A stretch of 64,000 nt of DNA from Diplolepis rosae. Lineage: Eukaryota; Arthropoda; Insecta; Hymenoptera; Diplolepididae. The stretch lies in NCBI GenBank assembly GCA_030998225.1, contig JAPYXD010000753.1:3658001-3722000 (forward strand), written 5' to 3'. Below are positions 22,137-33,338 of the stretch, piece after piece. How positions within the stretch are numbered: the stretch's first letter is position 1; every line of letters starts with the position of its first letter. Both the position numbers and the translations under genes were made by a program. The notes beneath the pieces are model-generated. The model worked only from the letters and a program-made list of their open reading frames with translations, was not told where the DNA came from and ran no database searches.

Positions 22137-25100
22137 GTAAATATAAAAAGTTAATATTTTATTTTAACATTTATACACATTTAAAACAATTAAATAATAG
22201 TCTAATTAAAACAATGAAAAATCTGATTCGGGCACTTTTTGCGATATTTTTGTCGAAAAATGTTTGCTAAAAGGTCAATTAAGGTAGTTTACGTGCGGAA
22301 AAACAGGCCTCTGTAAAAAAAATTTCTATGTTCTTAAAAGTTGAAATGATATTCTTAGTATTGTATTTTGTCAACGTTGTAAACATGATGATTCCTATAA
22401 TAATCTTCATCTGTATTTCTATATCTTCAGGTCAGTCTACTGGTAAATATAAAAAGTTAATTAGTTGAGTTTGAAATTTCTGCCACTTCCTACATTATGG
22501 GAGAATCACTAGTCGCGTATCAGATAGGATACGTTGCCGACAGGTGTCCTCGTAGACAATTTCAAAATCTTATATCGCAAATAATTGCAAATTAAATTCA
22601 AATTTAAGAATTTAAAATCTTTCTGTGGAAAAATAGACACTTTCGACTGCAAAAACAGAAAGAAAGGCAAACGTTTCGGCCACAAATGATCATTCTGTGA
22701 GAGACTCCGGTAACTAAGTCCTCAAGAAAAGTTTTCAAAACTTTAAACAATGCTCGCAGGAGATCGAAGCCGAGGCGTATACGAGTTTTTATGCGTACAC
22801 TCGAATCTAATCTAGTATTGTCGTTGTTTGTGGTGCTAGTCATTACACTTGATATGTCACGACTAGTCCCGGCCATTTTGATTTTATCGATCTTGTGTAG
22901 TAGTAGCTTGTTGCAATAGAGCATGCGCAGTTCAAATGTACAAGGCTTTGCCAGTAAGGTGCTTACGCTGTACGAAGAAGAAAGAGAATAAGAAGAAGAT
23001 TGTGCTCCGTTGCATGGCTACAGGCGCATACGCAGTTCAATTTTTACATTTTATTCCTCTGTAGTGCAATATACTACATTGCGCTACTGCTAACTGTAGC
23101 GAAAAAACGTGTTTGCGCGCTGGTGGCACATACAATTTTTTATTGTTTTTCCATTTTATCCGGTTTTTTCATTCACAGTGAACTCTAAATATTTTTTCAA
23201 TTCGTGATGCTGCATACTGGAATACTTCATTTTGAATTGCAAGCTATGAGATAAGTTTTTGATTCCTAGGATAATCCTTATTTCAATTATCTCCTATATT
23301 CTAATCTTTTACAGAAATTTTGAATTAATCTTTGAATTTATGGCACTGAAGAGGGCCCCCATATGTGGCCGAAACGTTTGCCTTTCTTTCTTTTTTTGCG
23401 TATTCTTATATCTAATAGTGATAATTTTAATCGAAAAAACTAAAAGAAACTGACCCTGTGCCAAAATAACGAGAAACGAACAAAAATTCTATGAATTTTT
23501 GGTCAATATAATAACAGACATGATCAAACATGTCACTATAAAATTATTCATATTATTGAACGGATTTTTCCCATACCTGAATATATAAGCCTAGAGTGTA
23601 TTTTGTGTATTTTTCTCAAAAAACCAAAGTTTAGGTGGAGGTGCTGACTGCCCGATCAGCTAACACCTCCAGTACATAAAAACCTTAAAGTTTAAAAAAC
23701 TTACTATACCCGAATTTCGGGCTATTTTCGGGCTCTTAAAATACCCAAAGATGAATTTCGAGAAAACAACCCATATCACTGTTAAGCAACCCTTAATTTT
23801 GAAAATACTTAATTGAGCCTTAATTTTTGGCATTTACTATTATATGATTGCATATTTTGGTCATGTCAGGTTTACGTACCTAAGAAAATATGTTTTTTTA
23901 TAAAAAAAATTTTAAACTTACCAAAAATAATACTTTTAATAATATTTTTTGTAATGGAATTTTTTCTTACTATCGCTTCATACCATTTACTAAATAATTA
24001 TTGAATTATTTAAAACTTGTTCAAATGATTTGAGTCATTGAAAATCGTATAAGAACAAACTATCTTTGATTAAACGAAACAAATTTTTTGGTTGATCCAA
24101 CGAAATTTATGTTGGTCTAACCAAATATTTTTATTTACGTTCGGACAGGAAAATCCTTTGTTCGGCCGATTTTCAAATCGGGGTTCGGCAAGGAATTTAA
24201 TAAATTCAGTCTTGGTAAACACACAGATCTTTCACACATATTGGGTAACTACAATTGTAACGACCGATAATACTACAGTCGAAGTCCGATTTCTTTTCGC
24301 CGGCCCTCACAAAAGATCACGTCATATCTTTAGTGCGTCTGCGCGCGAATATGCGCTTGCACGTGCAAGAGAGTGTGAATCTGCACATGCACGGAAAAAA
24401 ATTTGGCGCAGATGCTGCCCCTAGCGGTGGAGCTGTTGCGTTTAGCGGAGGAGAGTTGTGCGATTATGCATTTGGGTATGCTGCGTTCCCTCTGTGGGTG
24501 AGCAGCTGCCCCTTTTTAGGGCAGCACTGGCAGCAGTTGACTTAGGTCGAAGGAATACAGCGCTCCTTTCGTAGGGAGTGTAGTTGCACCGCATCGGGAA
24601 GCAAATGCAAAAGCAGGCGAAAGTACAAATTTTAAGTTTTTTATGATTTACATGAAAGTGCCCATTGAAATGATGTTTCCTGAATATATATTTATATATA
24701 TATATATAGAAGTACTTTTTGATTCATTACGATCTGTTTACAAATAACCTAACCTCAATGTTGAGATTTTAAATAATTTCACATCATTTTAAGAAATTAA
24801 ACAAATTCTTCAAAAGATATAATAATTAACGACGATTTCAGAAATATCAAAACAATTGAATTGTCCATTGAAATGTATAGTCAAATATCAGTTTATATGA
24901 CTCGCCGCAGCATTCCCTCCTGTGGAGCAGCAGCTCTCCCGCAATTGTGGAAGAGCAGTTAGTCCACAAAAAAGTAAACCTGCTAATCTATAAAGATCGC
25001 TGCAGTTGCCCTTCAGCGTAGTGGAGCAGGAGCACCAGAGGTTATTTCTACCAAATTTTTTTCCGTGTGCCTAACATAAAATATACCTCTTATAGAGCGG

Positions 25101-28100
25101 GCATGGAGGAGGCCATCGTTATCTTTCGAGTTCCCAGAATTTCCCCTAACTTCAAACTCCGGAATTCGAAACTTATCGGATTTGAACTGTACCCCTTTAG
25201 AACTTTACCGTGCCCTACTGCGTACACAAATAGATCTCTAAACATGGGGTTTTTAAAATTGACGCCCTAGTGTACTTTTGGTGCCTGTTAAGCAATATTA
25301 AACTTTTTACGCAAGCTATGAATTGCATCATGCTGTAACTTCTTTATCTTTTTACAGGATCTAACTCATCATTATTTGAAAGTAAAGTATTACGTGGTTA
25401 TTTTGACGATATCGGATTTAAAGTAAAAAACGTAGGTTATATATACATAGACTCATCGAGGCGTAAACGCGTGACCACAGCAAATTTTATTAATGCAGGC
25501 AATTGTTTAGTCTCAAGGCATTGGGCTAAGAAAATAAAGAAAAGAATAGAATATTATCGTGCAGAGACTCCAATATTTCTCGGACAAGAGATACTTCTCA
25601 TTGACAGCGTGTTGTATAAAGAAGTAACTGATGGCATTGCAGCGTTTTGGGGAGTTTTGAAAGTAAGTTATAAAATTTAAATTGACCATATGACTACATA
25701 AATATTTCTTTTCCCTTTTATCAATCCTTTTCTCCTTCTTCCCTCTTCTCTTTTCACGTTTCTACCTTCATTTTTCGACTTATCATTGACAACCTGTGTG
25801 AAAGGAGAAATTATTCAGACTTTTATTATTATGCACAATTATGAAACAATGTTAGCAATTATATTAGACAATTTGAACATTTATGTAGTAAAGTCGAAGA
25901 AATCTGAAAATAATTCTGCTCCAAGCTGGGTTCGAACTCGCGCACTCGTGGTCCGTAGGCTAGAACGTAGACCGCTGACCTGTGAAACCATTCCAAAGAC
26001 ACTTCGATTATTAGTTACATGACCCACAGCCTGAGATGCCCCATTTTCTTACGAGTTTTACTTTGAAAAACCCTCCTGTTGTTAGTGAAATCGTTTCCCA
26101 AGCGTAAAAAAACAAATTTGTTTTTCTAAATGCAAATTCTACATAGCGGTATACAGATGGTCCTTAGTAATTAAAAACTTTATATAGTCACTTTTTAAAA
26201 TTAGTGACTTTTTATGAAGTCAATTTCATAAAATTTTTTATAAAAATTGTCTTTATGAAATGCGTTTTTTTATAAAAATACGAAACTTTATAAAATCACT
26301 CACTTTTATAAAGTTTTATCTTTTTATTTAAATGGTTCCCTTTTAATTATACCGCACAGGTGTGAAGAAGACAGCAATATAATCCAATTGGTGGGAGGAA
26401 GACAGCAATATTATCACCTCGGTGTGAGGAAGACAACAATATTATCTCACGTAGACACTGACTCTAAAATTCTTTTAAGGATTTGAAAACGGACCACGGT
26501 AAATTTATGACTCTCAGGTCTTCACACTGGTACACTGCTTATTTATTTAATTTGATTTAATTTTAAGTGGTAAACCACTTAAATTCTGCTCACCGCTATG
26601 TGTTACGTAGTTATACCTCTCTTTTCAATAGGTGGTTATCTCTCTCTTTTAGTAATTTCCCGAGATTTTTCTCTAGAAATAGCCTGTACCAATAGTACAT
26701 TCTAATACGTCGCGGGACGTGACAATATGTGTTGATGTCGATAGTTGGCTTGAGGGTCCAAGGTTAGTAAAAACTCAGCGTTTTACATAATCTGACGTTT
26801 CGGCTCTGATCGGAGCCCTCATCAGTGATTTATTATGAATCTTGCGTAAAATTGTGATTTTGTGTATAAAAGTGTACAAAATCACAATTTTACTTATTAA
26901 GGGTCGATGCAAGTTGAGAATATTAAAAAAATGCAAAGTTGAATTCATAAAAAGTCATTAATTTTTTTGAAGGTTTGTGTTTTCATATAAAGTAGCGTTT
27001 TATAAAAAAAAAGCAAAAATTTATAAATATTTTTTCAAGTTCACTTCCTCAAATAGGTACACGTACACATGTACGCTAAGTCACTTTGTACGCCAAAAAT
27101 ACACTACTACATTCGAGCATGACGCACGTCTGTATACACACGCACACAAGTACACTGCTCGCGTGAACACGCCGCACACTAATGCACGGAGTCGTATATA
27201 GTTGATGCCATCAGTCCGAAAAAAACCAGTAAAATCTGCCTTGAACTTGAAGTTTTGATTCCGATAATTTATCGGAAATTTGACGGACCATAGAAAGTCC
27301 CATAATTTATCGGACTTTTTTAGATTCAGTTACTGTACATATTTTCTTTAAGTAAGGTACTATTTCCGTCAAAATTTGAATAACAACTTTCACTTAAAAA
27401 AACTAAATACTTTCATTTTTTATCCTCTTATTTCACTTTTGCAATAGTATATACTCCATTTCAACTAGCAAATTTTCCTCTTTCCTACCACCTGAGGTAG
27501 AATTCCTATAAAAAACAGGAAAAATTCAGATATATTTTTCCCAGTGTAAAGACTGTAACTAGCAGTTAACAGTGTTTCCCTAAAATCAAGTAATAATTAT
27601 TTTCAAAGTTATTAACATTTAAAAAAAATTATCTCATTATTCTGCTGTATCATTTTTTACGATTCCAACGGTATAAAAAACTTATTTTGCAACTTTTTGT
27701 ATTTAACGGTGTTCTTCCAAATCACAGTAGATTTTTTAAAGATTTTATTCGTCGCATTTTACGGTCTAGGATTTATAATAATTAAATACAAAAATTGACG
27801 GTTCTTTCAGACAAATAATTGAAGAATGAGAAAAAATCTACCTCGGCCCAGATTCAAACCATAAATAACTCTGTCATTAAAGAAAAATAAAACACTTGAA
27901 AAGGTGGAATAATGAAGTCAACATAAATATAATATAATAATTTTGACTGAGGAAATTTTCCAAAAATTCAAACGTTATTGTTATTAAAAGTCTAATAAGA
28001 CTAAAATAAGAAATTTTATTTTTCGCATAATTTAACCAATTTGGCGTAAATTTTTGCAAATTTGACCTGTAACGAAATTAATCAGTTTCGAGAAAGATTC

Positions 28101-31100
28101 GCAGCTTCAATATGCGAACATAGGGATTTTTAATTTTTTGGAATGAAAAGAAGCCTTTTTTACGAAGTTCTGCAAACGAAGCGACGTTTTTTATTTAGTC
28201 TTGAATAAAATGAACTAGCATGAGTTTCCATTTCCATACAATGAACATGCTGTAGATGTTTTGGCACATATTGGCAATTTTTACTTGCAATTCCGAATAC
28301 GTCAGTTTGTAAAAACTACAATGTCAGATCTCTTGTTGCATGAATTTATTATTTTTTTAATATTGAAATCTTATTTTTAAGAAATATTGGCAAATATTTA
28401 TTTCATTTAATAATGTATATGTGATATTCGTCATATAAGTAATATTCTTCTGATAAAGAATTTACTTTTTAACTATATTTCATAAAAATTACAAATAATG
28501 TAGAATTATTTTTATCCGAGACCCCTAGATATTCTTCTAAAAATATTTAAAACAAAGAAACTATTCGAAAATAATATACATATTTAACAAAATTTACTGA
28601 AAGTATAGAAATATAAAATACATAATGGTGAATGCAAGTCCAGAATGTGAATATAATTAATAATTTATTTTATTCATAATAATTAATAATTGAGTAAATT
28701 ATACAAAAAATAAAATTTCTTTTTATGATCGTATTACACTTTTAGAAACAATAACGTTTGAATCTTCAAAAAAATTTCCTCAGTCCAAATTATTTTATTA
28801 TATTTATTCTGACTTCATTATTCCACCTTTTCAAGTGTTTTATTTTTCCTTAATGACAGAGTTATTTATGGTTTATAAAATGCCAAGAATAAATCAATTT
28901 AATAAGATTTTTGCAAATTTTTATTGCAGCAATTTTGTATAATTTCCCATGCATTTGTAGCTTTTGTCGGCCCAAAGTACTGACAGTGCCGCCCTCGGCA
29001 AAGACCAACTCTCATGTCACTTTCTTTCTTCAGGCTAGAATAGGGGTACCACCCGTGTGGTAACGTGTTGAAGACTTTGAAATTTCAAATATGTTTTTAG
29101 TTACTGAAAGAAGTTACAAGTGACGAGCTGTACTTTAAATTCGTTAATCCGCGTGTCCCTGAATTTCTAATGGATATAACCTACTATGTCGGAGGATGGC
29201 GTATCAGTCAGGGACTTAAGTCCTCTTCAAGATACTTGAAAGTGAAATTATCACCATACGCAGTTTGCAAGGAGCAAATTGCAGTCGCTTATGAAAAAAA
29301 TTTACATAATCTTGCATGCGGTATGATCGAAGGGGGAACTTTTCAGGAGGTAGTTATGTCTACGATCTTTCATTTTTCCATATTTGACATTGATAGGGTA
29401 TCTTAAAACAAAAGAGCTATTCTATTTTAGCTTGATGAGGGCACTGGTTTGTTTTTGAATGATGAGGAATTGTTGGGAATCACTGTACGACTTCCTGATG
29501 GTGTGTGTGGATATACTATTTTTGCACTCCTTTTCAACGATGCTAAGTTTATCTATGAGTTTGCAAAAAGGAAACTGGGATCTTGTGAGTAAAAATTTAA
29601 GTTTACAACAAGCCTTGCACTTCTTGATCGCTTGATGTTCTTTTAATAGTGGCGCTACAGTTGTAATAAGCTTATGTCGGTAATCTAGATATGTGTTAAT
29701 TTGATATTTAACAGTTAATGACAGACTACATTTATTCTGTGATATTATGAAAAGTAAAATACGTCGAAACACCTTGTTAAGGGCATGCGATACTTAACAC
29801 TAGAACTAGCGACGATTGAGGTATACCTACTTCTACTATGTCAACACGGAGAAAAATAGATAATAAACCGCAATATCTTGATATTGGCAGATAATGTATT
29901 TGCGATTTAACTATGTGACAGCCATCTAGATATTGAAACAAAGTATCTGTAGATATTAAAAAAAATATGTTATTTCGCAATATCTAAGATATTAAATTAA
30001 AGAACCCAGTATGTTAATTTGAAATATCTCAGATGTTAAACTAAAATACATTAGATATCAGGTCATACTATTTGAGATATTAAACTGTAATATCTTAGAT
30101 AATTAAAATCAATATTTATGTCATTGAATGCAATTGTCTAATATTTATGTAAAAATACTGATTGAATATTGAAAGAAAAAATGAAATTAAGAAAATATAA
30201 CATGATGCAAATAATGATTGATCAAGGAATTCAAAATTTTCTTATAATCTCCTTTTTTTCTCGAATTCCTCGATCTAAGAGTTTTCGCAAGTCCATATTT
30301 TGTTGATTATTATTCTCAAAGTCAAGGCAACCTGTTAATCAATGGAGATTATAAAAACGTTCAACATAATTATAAAGGTTTGGAAACTATTACGAATTCC
30401 AGTAAATAAATTCCGATTCGATGTTGAATTTAAAAACGGCTACATAAAGAACGAGTTATTGAGAGGTTAGAAAATTCATTTCAAATATTGAAGTTATAAA
30501 AATGATATACTTATATAGATACTTACTGATTTCAGCACTGGTAATATAAAAATTTTTCAAAAATCACACTTCAAAACTTCATACAGACACAACATTATTA
30601 TTTCAGTGTTGAAACCAAAAACCATGCGACCGGCAAAACTATGGGCGAGCGCGATAGACAAATTACATGGAATTCAAAGATTAAAGTTTAATATCTAATA
30701 TTGTAAATTTTGAATATAAACTGTTATTGGTGATTAATATCTTGTATATTTAAAAGAATATATTAGATATTATGTAGTATAATCTAGGTGATATAAGGTA
30801 ATATCCAACATTCTAGTATCTCATTTTTAGTATCTATTTTTCTCAGTGAAATAAGTCATTTTGACCCCCCTTGGTAGTTCTAGTGCTAAGAAAAGTAGTA
30901 AGATCATGTGAAAAAATAAATTCGGTTTCTAAATGTTTACGTTCGAAACATATTAAATATTTTTCTCAAATTTTGGTAAATAGTAGAGAAGATGAAAACG
31001 GAAGTATATAGACAAATTTTGGTTTTGATAATAAATAATCAAATTTTGATAGATATTGTAAAATTTAAGTTTTTTTTATTTTCTAAACCAAAAGTTTTCT

Positions 31101-33338
31101 ATCTACGTCCGCTTTTAACTTTTATACTATTTGCTAAAATTTTGAAAACAGAATTTTATGTATTTTGGACACAAACAATTAATTATAAACTTGCTTATCC
31201 ACTTAAACCCATTAAGAAAAAGCTACTTAAGGGGGTCTCCTTATCCAGAACTTTCAAAAAATCGATTTTTGTTTGTTTTTGTTTCAATCGATGGATCTAT
31301 TATCAGAGAATATTGTCGCAAAGTTTTACAGTCCATATCGGAATAGTTTTGATGGTAGAGTTCCGAGCAGTGGCTTGTGCGGAGCGAGCGGAAGGTTTTT
31401 TTCACCGTCTGAAAACTTTAAAGCGCGTTTTCTCAAAACCACATTTTTCAAAATTGCGTGCACGATTAAAGGAGAACCAATTAAGCTATTATTATAAACT
31501 TTTTTTTTATTTGTAAGTAATTAAAATGCACATATAGTGAACCTTCAGTTTTCATGATACAGTATTTATTTTCATTATAAATAACGCATTATAAACAAAA
31601 AAAACGGCGAAAAATTTGATTTTTCTGGAAAGTAACTCAAAAGATCGATAAAAAATTCTTTTTTACAATTTTTTAGGTACACTATAAGCGGAAGACCCTT
31701 CTGAATAAAAAAAATAAATATATATGTGTTTCAGATGAAAACTTTGGATCTTCGATAAGTCCGAGATTTTTTCTTGTTTTCAAATGAAAATTTTTTTCTT
31801 AACAAGTACAAATATGTACCTAAATATATGCGAAAAATCTTCGACCAGTGTTTTTATTTTCTGCTTCAAAGAAAATTAGGAAAAAGTGCCTTTTTTTAAG
31901 GTTCTGGATAAGGAGACCCCCTTAATGACATTGATTATTTATAAAACATAAATGTCATAAACTTAAAATCATTTTTTAAATTGCCAGTCTAGATATTCAT
32001 ATGCTTCGGCAAATCCATTAGTGTTACACCAAATTTAATTGTTCATAGCGCTGTCATTTAAAAACGTGGTTAACTGTATATTAAAAAAGAAAAAAGAATT
32101 AAATTTCAGAACTTATTTTACAAAAAAACTGATGAGTAAAAAGTTTTTTCAAATATAACATTCCTGATTTTTTTCAAACAAATCATTGCATAAAGATAAT
32201 AATGTGATATAACTATTTCCCCCATATAATTTGGGGTGAATTTTTAATTTGGCTTAGTCTGTGTGTATGTTTTATTCCTAATCGCACAAATACTATTTGG
32301 TTTATTTAACATATAAACTTGCCTGATTCAAGTAAAATTTAATTCATTCAAGTATGTCCTCTTTGGATAAATCAGACTTTGAGCAAATCAATTTCTTTGT
32401 TGAATAATGTGCTTAAGTCGCAGTTCTTCCTTTTTCTTCATATTGGAAAAAATTTCAAAATTTTATATTGGAAATTTATATTAAAAAGTGATTGCCTATT
32501 CTAGAATGATCTAAGCGCTTCTGTAATGGTGTTCTAATTATAATTTTAATTAATTACAGCTGATAGCAGTGATAAAGGTAAAGAAAAAGGTAAGGGTAAA
32601 GGTAAAGCTCTTGCAGAGTCGAGCGATGTATATTCTGGACCTACAGGTGGAGAGCATACTCCATTCCTATTAGATACGAATCCTAAACACCAAGGCTATC
32701 TGGATGCTTCTGACCCAGACCTTTTCGGTGATCATGGCCAAGGGCAAACGGAGGGATATGATCTAAGCAATGTGATTGCTCATCACCAAGGCAAAGCGGG
32801 TGCTCGTAAAAAAGACAAAGGGGTTGCTTATAACCAAGACCCTGTGATTACTTATTATCAAGACCCTACGGATGCTTCTAACCTAGGCCTTATGGGTGAT
32901 TATGGCCACGGCCAGACGGGTGGATGTGACCTAAGCTATGCGGATTCTTGGAACCAATACCAAATGGCTGCTTGGAACCAAAACGAAATGAGTGCTCATA
33001 ACCTAAACCCTATAGGTACTCAACACCGAGGCCAAACGGGTGCTCATGATCCAAGCCTTGTGGATATTTCTGGCCAAGGCCAAACGGGGGCTCATCACCC
33101 AAGCGGATTAGATGATTTAACGACAATGTTCCAATTCTCAAAGCCGATTAGGACCAGGGGAAACCAATCGCCTCATAGTTCCCAAGTCCACGATGAATTC
33201 CATTCAGTAACGCCATATCGCAGAGAGTTTCGAAATCCTAATGTCCAAGAGGATACTACTGTTCTCAATACAGCCAGACTTGCCAATGTGAAGCTTCCTA
33301 AAAATCCGCGTTCACGAAGTAAACGTAAGGAGAAATGA
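22055..33338 (+). CDS. Secreted serine protease homologue with repeat tail, array gene copy A (five exons)
   Basis: Exons: 22055-22136, 25358-25662, 29101-29349, 29431-29584, 32560-33338. All introns are GT-AG, phases agree, and the total is 1,569 nt (522 aa). Residues 1-24 are a signal peptide. Residues about 38-262 resemble an S1 chymotrypsin-fold domain: an activation-like site after Lys37, the CLVSRHW strand, GIAAF in the place of DIALL, a GGW strand, Cys185/Cys202, and DEGTG in the place of DSGGP. His57 is kept (His82), Asp102 is Gly120 and Ser195 is Glu215; spacing (82, 120, 215) fits trypsin. It should therefore be non-catalytic, as in known insect serine protease homologues. Residues 265-522 are a Gly-Lys, GQTG-repeat, basic tail. 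The role is unknown; a binding or regulatory secreted protein is inference. The exon joins are predicted, not observed. Confidence 0.68.
22361..22442 (+). CDS. Duplicated exon-1-like segment, copy A (alternative first exon or relic)
   Basis: About 100 bp repeating exon 1, offset by exactly 306 bp, with the same donor. The first ATG is TTG here, but the internal Met-Met-Ile-Pro remains, so a shorter signal peptide could still start at 22385. Present at the same offset in copy B. Confidence 0.45.
22604..22700 (-). repeat. Interspersed repeat tail with hammerhead-like half motif
   Basis: Minus strand reads GGCCGAAACGTTTGCC, like the + strand motif at 23344, next to TTTCTGTGGAAAAATAGAC shared with the SINE-like piece at 45030-45062. 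The CUGANGA box is absent here. Confidence 0.4.
23344..23385 (+). ncRNA. Hammerhead-ribozyme-like motif, + strand, unit 1
   Basis: CTGAAGA (CUGANGA box, 23346-23352), a short GGCC/GGCC stem II, then GAAAC (23371-23375). These are the conserved core boxes of type I hammerheads. Small variants with little or no stem III are known from Penelope-like retroelements. The unit 2 copy is at 48938-48975 with compensating stem changes. Activity is not shown. Confidence 0.5.
24390..25067. mobile_element. 678-bp CACGG-ended element in intron 1, unit 1 only
   Basis: Ends CACGGAAAAAAATTTGG and CCAAATTTTTTTCCGTG, flanked by TG on each side. Unit 2 shows the empty site GCACATGCCTAAC at 50251. The interior has repeated GGGCAGC / GCAGCTG-type motifs. 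No gene; the short frames running into it are chance. Confidence 0.85.
24686..24708. repeat. AT microsatellite
   Basis: TATATA run within the 24390-25067 element. Confidence 0.7.
25358..25662 (+). CDS. Copy A exon 2, N-terminal half of protease-like domain
   Basis: Acceptor TTTTTACAG, donor AAA|GTAAGT. Encodes residues 28-129, including ESKVLRGY (the activation-site position; copy B reads ESKVVGGY, close to the trypsin VVGG), the TANFIN-x-G-x-CLVS strand, and His82. The GGS-Cys42 and Cys58 positions of trypsin are not conserved. Confidence 0.72.
25915..26000 (-). ncRNA. tRNA-derived SINE or tRNA relic, unit 1
   Basis: The minus strand contains a B-box (GAGTTCGAACCC) and an A-box-like GGTCAGCGGTCTACG at roughly tRNA spacing. 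The ends do not form a clean acceptor stem, so a SINE is likelier than a gene. Unit 2 copy: 51104-51190. Confidence 0.5.
26332..26724 (-). mobile_element. Truncated copy of the solo LTR (unit 1)
   Basis: Shares the right part of 51979-52741, including GGAAGACAGCAATAT tandem units of about 30 bp (26360-26450) and the end GGGACGTGACA, but lacks the left part. Confidence 0.55.
26736..26840 (-). ncRNA. Hammerhead-ribozyme-like motif, minus strand, unit 1
   Basis: The minus strand reads CTGATGA (26825-26819), stem II GGCTC/GAGCC, then GAAAC (26801-26797) followed by GTC. Core boxes are complete and stem III is minimal. The same repeat is at 52755-52860 in unit 2 and at 9197 and 40137 elsewhere. 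Confidence 0.5.
27840..28890. repeat. Inverted repeat pair inside intron 2 (unit 1)
   Basis: About 130 bp at 27855-27985 recur reverse-complemented at 28742-28870 (CAATAACGTTTGAA, CACTTGAAAAGGTGGAATAA). A tRNA B-box-like AGATTCAAACC lies beside the left arm. The unit 2 pair is at 53800-53945 and 54760-54895. Confidence 0.5.
29101..29349 (+). CDS. Copy A exon 3
   Basis: Acceptor TGTTTTTAG, donor GAG|GTAGTT, 83 codons, phase 0 at both ends. Encodes residues 130-212 with the DITYYVGGW strand (compare the trypsin TGWG region), Cys185, Cys202 and a GMIEGG loop resembling the CAG-x-x-EGG segment ahead of the catalytic serine. Confidence 0.7.
29431..29584 (+). CDS. Copy A exon 4, catalytic-serine loop exon
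   Basis: Follows an 81-bp intron. Begins LDEGTGLFLNDEELLGITVR, parallel to GDSGGPL...GIVS of trypsins, with Glu215 at the serine. Ends FAKRKLGS with donor T|GTGAGT. Reading through gives an immediate stop, but the strong donor and the matching phase of the tail exon support splicing. Confidence 0.7.
29794..30889. mobile_element. Small inverted-repeat MITE (CACTAGAACTACC), interrupted, unit 1
   Basis: AACACTAGAACTA at the left and TAGTTCTAGTG at the right form the ends. The uninterrupted 88-bp version is at 56949-57036 in unit 2. In unit 1 it is split by the 29845-30848 element. Confidence 0.6.
29845..30848. mobile_element. CACGGAGAAAAAT-ended element packed with ATATCTAGATATT motifs, unit 1 only
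   Basis: Ends CACGGAGAAAAATA and TATTTTTCTCAGTG with AA on each side; the empty site in unit 2 reads GTCAAACAAGTC near 56994. The interior repeats variants of AATATCT-x-AGATATTAAA. No gene. Confidence 0.75.
32560..33338 (+). CDS. Copy A exon 5, tail exon (in unit 2)
   Basis: Acceptor TTAATTACAG; the leftover T of exon 4 plus CT makes Ser264. Encodes residues 265-522. The Gly-Lys run is two dipeptides shorter than in 1083-1873. Nearly identical to the other two tail exons elsewhere. Stop TGA 33336-33338; candidate AATAAA at 33436. Confidence 0.75.

Larger units (their letters stand above)
1..31353. repeat. Tandem segmental duplication, unit 1
   Basis: Base 1 aligns with 31354 (GGTAGAGTTCCGAGCAGTGG) and collinearity holds across exon 5, the mariner fragment, the Mutator-like MITE, the foldbacks and exons 1-4. 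Unit 1 is longer than unit 2 mainly because of the 5.3-kb LTR retrotransposon. It also carries private insertions at about 5169-5870, 20933-21476, 24390-25067 and 29845-30848. The unit edge is arbitrary: the window simply starts inside intron 4 of the array gene. Confidence 0.93.

Noticed and set aside
24092..24424. 110-residue ORF in intron 1 (paralogue 49960-50262)
   Set aside because: Runs into the 24390 insertion in unit 1 and differs at its end in unit 2; no signal of coding constraint.
25915..26000. Functional tRNA gene on the minus strand
   Set aside because: A- and B-box-like motifs exist but no clean acceptor stem or anticodon arm; better explained as a SINE.
30992..31516. 174-residue ORF
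   Set aside because: AT-rich, hydrophobic, low-complexity composition; the paralogous stretch at about 57130-57800 is broken by indels and an insertion. It lies in intron 4.
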